DNA of 64,000 nt from JBKCUI01 sp052161625 (lineage in GTDB: Bacteria; Planctomycetota; Planctomycetia; Pirellulales; Pirellulaceae), in the NCBI GenBank assembly GCA_052161625.1, contig CP197412.1. One strand, given 5' to 3'. Numbering within the stretch: position 1 is the first letter of the stretch; every line of letters begins with the position of its first letter. Positions 8,446-14,971 of the stretch are shown one piece after another. The notes under the pieces were generated by a model that did not search any database, had not been told where the DNA came from, and saw only the letters and a list, made by a program, of their open reading frames with translations. A program made the position numbers and the translations under genes.

Positions 8446-8640
8446 CCTATTTGGTGGTATGGTGGAAAGATAGGTGGGGAAAGATAGGTGGGTGCCACCT
8501 ATGGTGATATTCTCGCAGTAGCCGGGCAAGCCGATTTTCGAGAAGATCGCTAGTGCGCATGATGGCCAAGAAACGAAAGGTGGGTGCCACCTATGGTGAG
8601 TGGAAACGAAAGGTGGGTGCCACCTATGGTGAGTAGACGA
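8430..8640. repeat. Cluster of TGGGTGCC boxes around a marR fragment
   Basis: Four copies of the box A repeat occur here. One is AGATGGGTGCCTCCTA near 8432; three are GGTGGGTGCCACCTATGGTG near 8487, 8579 and 8612. The last two are preceded by GAAACGAAA. The GGTGGGTGCCACCTA version contains the inverted repeat AGGTGG...CCACCT. The 63-base marR copy lies exactly between two of these boxes. Confidence 0.75.
8507..8569 (-). pseudogene. 63-base copy of an internal piece of the marR gene
   Basis: Bases 8507-8569 are identical to 11184-11246, which lie inside the MarR-family gene at 10854-11315 and encode LAIMRTSDLLENRLARLLREY. Orientation is the same. The copy cannot encode a product and sits between two GGTGGGTGCCACCTATGGTG repeats. 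Confidence 0.9.
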
Positions 8641-8708
8641 AGGGGACTTTCTATGGGACGTTAGGAGAATAATTTCAATCCTGAAAAATAAACCCCTGGA
8701 AGAAATCC

Positions 8709-9182
8709 ATGGATCGTTCTACGCCAGACTTGTTCCTTACAACGCCAGACTTGTTCCTTAAGGCGGCCATTGAGGAAGCGAAAACGGGACTTGCCGAGGG
8801 TGGCATCCCCATTGGATCCGTTCTCGTGATCGATGGTCAAATCGTTGGGCGAGGACATAACAGACGCGTCCAAAGAGGGAGCGCTATTCTCCATGCCGAA
8901 ATGGATGCAATGGAGAATGCTGGACGTCTCACGTCGCGGGACTATCGTCGGGCAGTTTTGTATTCAACACTTTCCCCTTGCGACATGTGCTCAGGCACTG
9001 CACTCCTCTATCGCATTCCTCGCGTCATCGTGGGCGAAAACAGAACCTTCCAGGGGCCCGAATCCTACCTGCGTTCCCGTGGTGTAATCGTTGAAACTCT
9101 CGATGATCCAGAGTGCATCGAACTCATGAGCAAGTTTATACGTTTACATCCCGAACTGTGGAATGAAGATATCGGTGAGTAA
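8709..9182 (+). CDS. Cytosine deaminase, yeast Fcy1-like (CMP/dCMP deaminase fold)
   Basis: A zinc deaminase of 157 residues. Zinc ligands and the catalytic glutamate are H-A-E (ILHAEMDAMENAGRL) and P-C-D-M-C (STLSPCDMCSG). The end of the protein (IPRVIVGENRTF, then PELWNEDIGE) closely follows the pattern of yeast cytosine deaminase Fcy1, which ends in W-F-E-D-I-G-E, so cytosine to uracil is a better guess than tRNA adenosine deamination (TadA). The N-terminus has a repeated TPDLFL caused by a 21-base tandem duplication. GGAAG lies seven bases before the ATG. It converges with the sulfatase gene, six bases apart. Confidence 0.85.
   Translation: MDRSTPDLFLTTPDLFLKAAIEEAKTGLAEGGIPIGSVLVIDGQIVGRGHNRRVQRGSAILHAEMDAMENAGRLTSRDYRRAVLYSTLSPCDMCSGTALLYRIPRVIVGENRTFQGPESYLRSRGVIVETLDDPECIELMSKFIRLHPELWNEDIGE
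8721..8760 (+). repeat. 21-base tandem duplication inside the deaminase N-terminus
   Basis: ACGCCAGACTTGTTCCTTA is present twice, 21 bases apart, giving T-P-D-L-F-L-T-T-P-D-L-F-L. The insertion keeps frame and lies upstream of the catalytic fold. Confidence 0.9.
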
Positions 9183-9188
9183 CGACAT

Positions 9189-10649
9189 CTACGTTTCATC
9201 TCGGTTTGTAGCTCGATTTTTTGATCGGCCATTCGACTTGCCATCACCCGTCGGAGGAACTTCGGCGTCCGAGGATGGCAATGCTTGTGCAAGCACCCTC
9301 TTTATTTCATGTTTGGTCGAGTCGTTTGCGATGTTGTTCCATTCATTGGGATCCGTGGCATGATCGTAAAGTTCTTCACTGCCATCGGCATACCGGATAT
9401 AACGGTATCGGCTATCTCGGGCGGAATGATTCCCCCTCCCATGAGAACAAACCGCGATCGCATCCCACTTGCTAGTTGGTTCCTTCAGAAGTGGAACCAA
9501 GCTCTTCCCTTTCGCATGCGTTGGCACTTTCAAGCCAGTTAATTCGCATAGGGTGGGATAGAGATTCGTGTAATCGACCGGTGCATCGCAGACGGCAGAC
9601 GCTTTCGTCACCCCTGGGGCCGCCATCGCAAACGATGTACGTGTGGATTCCTCCCAAAGTGAAAACTTGCGCCAGTGCTCTTTTTCGCCAAGGTGCCAGC
9701 CGTGATCGGTCCACCAAACAACGATAGTCTTGTTCTTTCGTGGACTGTTTTCCAGGCCGTCCAAAAGTCTGCCGACTTGATCATCGAGGAAGGAGATTGT
9801 GGCCAAGTAGGCCTGCACACCCTTTTTCCACTGATCTGCCTTCAGGACTGCAGCATGGTCACCGCCTTGTGTCGCCATCTTGACGCCTGCTGGAGGAACA
9901 TCGCTCAGATCGCTTTCAGGGACTGTCGGGACCTGGATGGATTGCAACGGAAAACGGTCGAAGTACTCGCGGGGGACATACCAGGGCAGGTGGGGTTTCA
10001 CATATCCGACCGCGAGAAACAAGGGCTGCTCTAGGGGTGCCGTTTGCAATTGATTCACGGCCCAATCAGTCAGTTTATAATCTCCCATTTCCTCTGGCTT
10101 TACGTCCAAGGGCCCCCAGTCGAAATGTCCCTTCTTCATTCCGGTGAGATTCGTATCTTTTTCACGAGCAGAAGGAAACAGTCCCTTCCACTCGGTCCAA
10201 CCATCCTTTCGACCTTCCGCAGCGAAGTTGTGGTAAATCTTTCCCGCTCCCAATGTGCGATAGCCATTGGCCAAAAAGTGCCTGTTGATCGTGACAACAT
10301 CTTTCAACACGTCTTGAGCAGGATCTCCGTTGGTGTAAATACCGGTTACCCAAGGTCTCAACCCGCTCATCAATGCCGCTCGAGAAGGATTGCAAGCCGG
10401 AGCTGCGCAGTGGGAATTTCGGAATGACATTCCTCTCGCGACAAGCCGATCGATGTTCGGAGTTTTGGTTTGCGGATGGCCTCCCAAATGCCCGACCCAA
10501 TCGTTTAAATCGTCGACCGCAATAAAAAGAACATCGGGCTTCTCGCCCGCATTCGCTGGCAAGCTGCACGCGACAGAGCAGAGGGTTTGGGCGAACAAGA
10601 TGGCGCAAAGCACGAACGCGTCGCTTCGGCGAAAGGGTCGGTTGGTCAC
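9189..10649 (-). CDS. Secreted sulfatase, iduronate-2-sulfatase-like
   Basis: A type I sulfatase of about 486 residues. After a signal peptide (RRSDAFVLCAILFAQTLCSVACSLPANA) comes VLFIAVDDLNDWVG with the metal-binding aspartates, then C-N-P-S-R (APACNPSRAALMSG), the formylglycine motif. KTIVVWWTDHGWHLGEKEHW is the conserved metal-binding D-H-G-W-H-L-G-E segment of the iduronate-2-sulfatase group, where it is most typical. A GTG at 10647-10649 with AAGG nine to ten bases upstream is chosen; an earlier in-frame GTG at 10689-10691 would add 14 residues ahead of the signal peptide. The gene runs toward the deaminase gene. Likely role: periplasmic desulfation of sulfated polysaccharides. Confidence 0.9.
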   Translation of the reverse strand: MTNRPFRRSDAFVLCAILFAQTLCSVACSLPANAGEKPDVLFIAVDDLNDWVGHLGGHPQTKTPNIDRLVARGMSFRNSHCAAPACNPSRAALMSGLRPWVTGIYTNGDPAQDVLKDVVTINRHFLANGYRTLGAGKIYHNFAAEGRKDGWTEWKGLFPSAREKDTNLTGMKKGHFDWGPLDVKPEEMGDYKLTDWAVNQLQTAPLEQPLFLAVGYVKPHLPWYVPREYFDRFPLQSIQVPTVPESDLSDVPPAGVKMATQGGDHAAVLKADQWKKGVQAYLATISFLDDQVGRLLDGLENSPRKNKTIVVWWTDHGWHLGEKEHWRKFSLWEESTRTSFAMAAPGVTKASAVCDAPVDYTNLYPTLCELTGLKVPTHAKGKSLVPLLKEPTSKWDAIAVCSHGRGNHSARDSRYRYIRYADGSEELYDHATDPNEWNNIANDSTKHEIKRVLAQALPSSDAEVPPTGDGKSNGRSKNRATNRDET

Positions 10650-10853
10650 AGTTGGAAACCTTCGTGAGGAGAGGAGGTAGGGGGGGAGCACACGGAATCT
10701 GTGATTCCCGATTCCTATTCTAGCAGCAACCCTGCTTCGAATCCTTGGGGCGTCTAAGCACTTCGCAAAACTTCAAGGAGTTGGACCACGTGCTCGTTAA
10801 ATATCTCTACCAATGCTCGCACGCTCGCGATGGTAGCAACGGGTGGCTAACGA

Positions 10854-11315
10854 TCAAGCAGAACGGGCTGCTTCGAGAATTCGTATCAATTCGCGTAGAT
10901 CGGCTTTGGAGACATTTGCGAGGAGTGCGGCGTGGGCGTCTAGCAGCGGAGCATCGATCTGTTTAAGTTGTTGAGAGCCTTCCTTGGTTAAGGCAATCTC
11001 AAAGACTCTGCGATCTTCGTTCGATTGAGTCTTGGTAATGTAGCCCAATGCGACCAACTGATCGACCACTCGAGTGATGGCCGGTGCAACTTGAACCATC
11101 CGATTGGCTACTTCCAAACAAGGAAGAGGGGCTCCCTCACCTCGCAAAATGCGTAGCACATTGTATTGGGTCAAGGTGAGTCCATATTCTCGCAGTAGCC
11201 GGGCAAGCCGATTTTCGAGAAGATCGCTAGTGCGCATGATGGCCAACGTCGCTTCTTGTTCGAGCGAATCAAACGGCCCCTTCTTTTTTAGTTCATCCTG
11301 CAGGGATCGGCTCAT
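10854..11315 (-). CDS. MarR-family transcriptional regulator
   Basis: A 153-residue winged-helix regulator. YGLTLTQYNVLRILRG is the typical start of the MarR helix-turn-helix domain, LEVANRMVQVAPAITRVVDQLVALGYI the recognition helix region, and SNEDRRVFEIALTKEG the wing with its conserved D-R-R. The last 40 residues form the dimer helices. Such proteins repress neighbouring or own genes and respond to small ligands. It lies between the sulfatase and the hydrolase/CPXCG gene, with 162 bases free of genes downstream (10692-10853, nothing seen). A 63-base internal piece of this gene is copied at 8507-8569. Confidence 0.9.
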   Translation of the reverse strand: MSRSLQDELKKKGPFDSLEQEATLAIMRTSDLLENRLARLLREYGLTLTQYNVLRILRGEGAPLPCLEVANRMVQVAPAITRVVDQLVALGYITKTQSNEDRRVFEIALTKEGSQQLKQIDAPLLDAHAALLANVSKADLRELIRILEAARSA

Positions 11316-11336
11316 AGTCTTTCTTTAATGGGTTCG

Positions 11337-12074
11337 TCAGTCCCGATCTTGCTCGGGCTCGGCCCATACTCGAATCAGCCCAAGCTCATCAAACTGTACG
11401 TGGATCAAGTTGGGATTGCAGCAGACGGGGCAATCCTCCACATAGGATTGTGCAGATCCCGCCGATCGATCGATGGGGATAATAATTTCTTCGCCACATG
11501 CATCGCAAAGATACGCTCCTTCTTCGGCCGCCCAAGGCCCGGTTGGAACCTCGTCGCCGATCGCCAAATGCGTGTTGTCGTTCTCTGAAACTGGAATCGA
11601 TTCGCCTGCGCAGAGCATTCTACACGTCCAACAAAGAACCGACAGCGAGTTTTCGTCCGCTAGTCGGTGATCCTCTCCGACCTCGATCAATACATCAGCA
11701 GGCAGATGGCTCTGTTGAACGAGCAGCACGGAATCCTCGAAGGGAATCACGTCGTCGTTACGACTGTGAAGGATGATCGCATTGGGCTTCAATCGAGAAG
11801 CGGTCCCCCAATTCCTCCAAGCTGGGCAAAGCAATACAAGCGGCGTCAGCCCGCTCTCCAAATTCATTGCAATCGCTCCACCTCTGGAACTCCCGACGAT
11901 CACATCTGGCCGTTCACGATCGAAGATTGATTGGGCTGTACGGAGAGCGAGATCGAAGTTGTTATCGTCGAGCGGTGGATTCAGGACCTCGAATCCAGCC
12001 TTCGCTAGCGACGTCGGCTTCACCCCGCCGACAACACTCCGCCAACCGTGCAAAAATAGGATTCTTGAGGACAT
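11337..12074 (-). CDS. Alpha/beta hydrolase fused to a CPXCG cysteine-rich domain
   Basis: A protein of 245 residues with two parts. Residues 1-145 are a small alpha/beta hydrolase: FLHGW at the start, nucleophile elbow G-S-S-R-G-G (VGSSRGGAIAM), an acid in SRNDDVIPFE and a catalytic histidine candidate in GEDHRLAD. Residues 188-245 follow the CPXCG pattern: LCDACGEEIIIPID, then YVEDCPVCCNP and VQFDELG, with two C-x-x-C pairs that could bind zinc. CPXCG is normally a free protein of about 60 residues; the fusion may be specific to this lineage. Between the parts are further cysteines (LCWTCRMLC). Substrate unknown. No gene is seen in 12075-12246. Confidence 0.8.
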   Translation of the reverse strand: MSSRILFLHGWRSVVGGVKPTSLAKAGFEVLNPPLDDNNFDLALRTAQSIFDRERPDVIVGSSRGGAIAMNLESGLTPLVLLCPAWRNWGTASRLKPNAIILHSRNDDVIPFEDSVLLVQQSHLPADVLIEVGEDHRLADENSLSVLCWTCRMLCAGESIPVSENDNTHLAIGDEVPTGPWAAEEGAYLCDACGEEIIIPIDRSAGSAQSYVEDCPVCCNPNLIHVQFDELGLIRVWAEPEQDRD

Positions 12075-12246
12075 ATTCCATCGGCAGTTTCTGCAGTCAA
12101 ATCACGTGGCCATTGTAATGGATTGATCGGCCTGGTTGTACGCATCTTGTCAAGATTGATTTGGGGATCGGTAAGCGCCCCCCAAGGCGGGCGACGACAT
12201 CGCGAGCTCGAGCTGCAGATCGAATGGCATATCTGCCATACGGAGA

Positions 12247-12666
12247 TCAAGACCGTTCAGGACTGCGTATATTCAGCTTCGTGTCCTTTGCCACCCTACG
12301 AAAATCGATTGGGTTGCGCAGCTTTCTTGGTAGGTCACGGGTTTTGTCGAAGTCTTCCGAGAGAAGGTTCGGGATGCCTGATTCTTCCCAAGTAGACTCT
12401 TCGCGAACGATCAACTGAACCGCCGCAACGGTTTTCAGAGCGATGAGCAGGGGATCGTCTTTGAGATGCAAATGGGCCGACGGATCTTCCTTAAGGAGAT
12501 TTGCTGACTTCTGTAACGCAATCGCACAGCGAGGATCGATAGGTTCCACCCGTTGGGCCAGTTCATGAAGTTGCAACTCGATAAGACTCAGGTCCGCGTC
12601 TGGGCTGCCATTGGCATCGAGCAGGTTCATGGCAAGATCGACTAGTAGCGATGCAACGTCACTCAT
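12247..12666 (-). CDS. Hypothetical protein
   Basis: A 139-residue soluble, mostly helical protein that I do not recognise. The N-terminal 65 residues (VASLLVDLAMNLLDANG, then ELAQRVEPIDPRCAIALQKSANLL) look like a helical bundle; the tail is basic. No membrane segment, signal peptide or cysteine motif is present. AAAGGA lies eight bases before the ATG, which supports translation. It is divergent from the response regulator at 12946; the gap 12667-12945 carries no gene and probably holds both promoters. A link to the adjacent two-component genes is only a guess from position. Confidence 0.6.
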   Translation of the reverse strand: MSDVASLLVDLAMNLLDANGSPDADLSLIELQLHELAQRVEPIDPRCAIALQKSANLLKEDPSAHLHLKDDPLLIALKTVAAVQLIVREESTWEESGIPNLLSEDFDKTRDLPRKLRNPIDFRRVAKDTKLNIRSPERS

Positions 12667-12945
12667 CCATTTTTCCTTTGCAATCGAGTGTTTTTGATAA
12701 GTGCTTAAGGTTAGACCAGAAAGAGAGTTTGGGTTTAGTCGTCACAATTCATTGCAGGCCTTTGCAGCAATTTCCAAGAGAGAACTGTGGCGGACCACAA
12801 ACGCACCGAACTGAATTCCATTCGAAGCTTGCACGAAGGGCGAAAATGAAAAAAGCTGCAAAATGCAGCTCGGTGGTCCCACGATGGAAAGGCATGTGCC
12901 ATCCTTGTGAGTCGGTTGCATGGCATGGTTTCGAATCGAATTGAG

Positions 12946-13383
12946 ATGACTCAAATGCACATTCAAAAGAGAATACTTCATCTCGATGATGATCCTGCCT
13001 TCTTGAGATTGGCTTCGATCATCCTGCGCAAGGCGTGCATCCAGTCGGTGGGCCTTACCAATCCCCGGCCAGTCAATCGAATGCTTCAAGAGAATGGCTT
13101 GCGCGTCGTACTGTTGGATATCGATCTACCGGATATTCATGGATTAACGGTTTTGCGAAACATCAAAGCCATGGATGCAGGAATTCAGGTGATCATGTGC
13201 ACTGCGGATGTCAATATGGACGTTTTGCGGCAAGCCGTCGAATACGGTGCGGAGGATGTGCTGTTCAAACCAAGATTAACGCCATCAATGCTGATTGAAT
13301 CGGTGGAGCATGCGCTCTGCAAAGTGGATCGACTGCTGGCGACAATCGCCTGGCTGGAGCAGTTTCACGTCGTATCCCAGTAG
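12946..13383 (+). CDS. Single-domain response regulator
   Basis: A stand-alone receiver of about 145 residues. ILHLDDDP supplies the acidic pocket, the phospho-acceptor is the Asp in VVLLDIDLPD, the Thr is in IMCTADV and the Lys in VLFKPR. Nothing follows the receiver except a helix (CKVDRLLATIAWLEQF), so it has no output domain and would act by phosphotransfer or protein contact (CheY/Spo0F-like). Starts at 12907 (GTG), 12925, 12946 and 12955 are all in frame; none has a strong ribosome-binding site, and 12946 is chosen because it leaves a short leader before the receiver. It converges with the HPt gene, 20 bases apart. Confidence 0.85.
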   Translation: MTQMHIQKRILHLDDDPAFLRLASIILRKACIQSVGLTNPRPVNRMLQENGLRVVLLDIDLPDIHGLTVLRNIKAMDAGIQVIMCTADVNMDVLRQAVEYGAEDVLFKPRLTPSMLIESVEHALCKVDRLLATIAWLEQFHVVSQ

Positions 13384-13403
13384 AAAAAATGGGCAACGCG
13401 CGA

Positions 13404-13727
13404 CTAGAGAGTTTCGGGTTCCGAAGAGACGAGCGACATCGCATCGAGAAGACGATCGCTTGCCGCGGTGATATCTCGGACCCCTTCCCCTGAATCGATC
13501 AAGCGTTCGACGTCTGCCGCGAGATTCGTCAGCGCAGGGAATCCATACGCACCGAAAGCACCCTTCAGCTGGTGAGCGATTCTCCGGAGAGTCGGAAGAT
13601 CCTTGGACTGGAGCGACTCACGAATCGCCGCATCGCGCAGCCGCAAATTCGAAACGAATTCATTCAAAACAGGTACGAAATCGGGATCATGCGCCAAGGG
13701 CGAATGCAACTTCTTGTTCACAATCAT
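13404..13727 (-). CDS. HPt (histidine phosphotransfer) domain protein
   Basis: A free HPt module of about 107 residues. The phosphorylatable histidine is in RRIAHQLKGAFGAYGF, the H-x-L-K-G pattern of HPt domains, and SPLAHDPDFVPVLNEFV is the helix start commonly seen in planctomycete HPt proteins. The ATG at 13725-13727 is chosen over a GTG at 13761-13763 that would add 12 residues; neither has a clear ribosome-binding site. It would carry phosphate between the receiver of a hybrid kinase (14972-18367 is the obvious candidate) and a response regulator such as the convergent one at 12946. The 13764-13944 gap holds no visible gene. Confidence 0.85.
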   Translation of the reverse strand: MIVNKKLHSPLAHDPDFVPVLNEFVSNLRLRDAAIRESLQSKDLPTLRRIAHQLKGAFGAYGFPALTNLAADVERLIDSGEGVRDITAASDRLLDAMSLVSSEPETL

Positions 13728-13944
13728 CTGAGTCCGATCGAGATTAGGTAGGATCGATCGCACTGAGGACTATACCTGGATATGAGGTTTAGGGGGAACT
13801 CGATGGAGGACAGAGTCAGGCGACGCCCCCTCCGCGAAAGCCCTTGGTCGGTGCGGTAGATAACACAGCGGTGGTCAAGAGTGTATCAAATTGGCACAGG
13901 TTGGCCAAATCGGAAAACCGCAAATTCGTCGAGGATAGCCGAAA

Positions 13945-14607
13945 TTAATGGGAGTTGGAGTAAAGCGACTCTTCTGCTTTAGTGCTTGCGCTATATCGAC
14001 ACAGCAGTTCGACTGCCTCCGCGCGGGTCGTGACACCAAGTTTTGTCAAAATCGACTTGAACCGGTAGTGGACCGTTCTCACACTCAGGTCCAGTTCGCT
14101 ACCGATCTGTTTGGTCGTTTTTCCGTGCGCGATTGCCGCGAGGATACGCGATTCTTGGAAGGTGAGTCTTTCGGAAAGCGTCACGGGGATTCCGAAAGAT
14201 CGAGCCTCTTTCCGTTTTGCATCTCGAATGAGCGCTTCCTCGATAGACTGCTGGAGCAAAGCTTCGTCGACTGGCAAATCGAGAACATCCGTCATGCCTA
14301 ATCGAATGGCTCGAACGGCATCAAATGCCTTCCATCCGTAGGTGAGCAAGATGACTTCGATGGGATGGCTCTGCAATTGCAGTGCACGAATCATGGGGAG
14401 AAAGGCCGCAAAAGATAGTTCTGTTGAAATCACAACAGCGAAGTTCTCCGACGATGAAATACCTGATCGCAAGCTCTCCATATCCTGGGTAGGTCGAAGG
14501 TCGCAACCGATTCGAAGGCATACGGTTTCGAGGCGATCTAGGGATGTTTCCAAGCTTGATAGCGCGTAGACGCTCGGGCGGCAGTCTTGGATATTTTTCC
14601 GAATCAT
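13945..14607 (-). CDS. LuxR-type regulator with a degenerate receiver domain
   Basis: A 220-residue DNA-binding protein. The last 70 residues form a LuxR/GerE helix-turn-helix: LTFQESRILAAIAHGKTTKQIG, then LDLSVRTVHYRFKSILTKLGV. The first 130 residues have the length and order of a receiver, but the expected phospho-acceptor strand reads FAVVISTELS, without the Asp, and the conserved Lys position reads LDLPVD. The acidic pocket near the N-terminus is also not evident. It probably works without phosphorylation or through protein contact. GGAGC seven bases before the ATG supports the start. It is divergent from the hybrid kinase gene. Confidence 0.85.
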   Translation of the reverse strand: MIRKNIQDCRPSVYALSSLETSLDRLETVCLRIGCDLRPTQDMESLRSGISSSENFAVVISTELSFAAFLPMIRALQLQSHPIEVILLTYGWKAFDAVRAIRLGMTDVLDLPVDEALLQQSIEEALIRDAKRKEARSFGIPVTLSERLTFQESRILAAIAHGKTTKQIGSELDLSVRTVHYRFKSILTKLGVTTRAEAVELLCRYSASTKAEESLYSNSH

Positions 14608-14971
14608 GTATCTGCTCCAGAATCGACTTGGCGTAGAGAACTTCGAGTGGCGAGAGTACAGGTACGATCACATGGACCTTCATCAGGTGCATCGACATTA
14701 TGCAATCACTTGATTCGCCCAACTGATTTGTGATGTGGTAAGCCGACCTAAGGAATTTACCTAGGTAACCGCAGTTGACGCGCGTCGGATTGCCGTACGG
14801 GGGGATCGCGGCAGGTCCTCTTGTGCTCAACAAACGGCATCGGCTATCGATCTTTTCTCGATAAATGACTATCCAATCTGCAATGATCTGCAAACTAGGC
14901 TGCGCAAACCGATTTATCGTTCGGTTGTTGCTTAAAATAGTGATGATTGACGAATACACGAGATAGAAATC
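14608..14971. other. Divergent intergenic region between LuxR regulator and hybrid kinase genes
   Basis: This gap of 364 bases holds no gene I can support. Being between divergently transcribed genes, it should carry both promoters. It is locally AT-rich near 14860-14960. I saw no clear operator palindrome. Confidence 0.5.
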
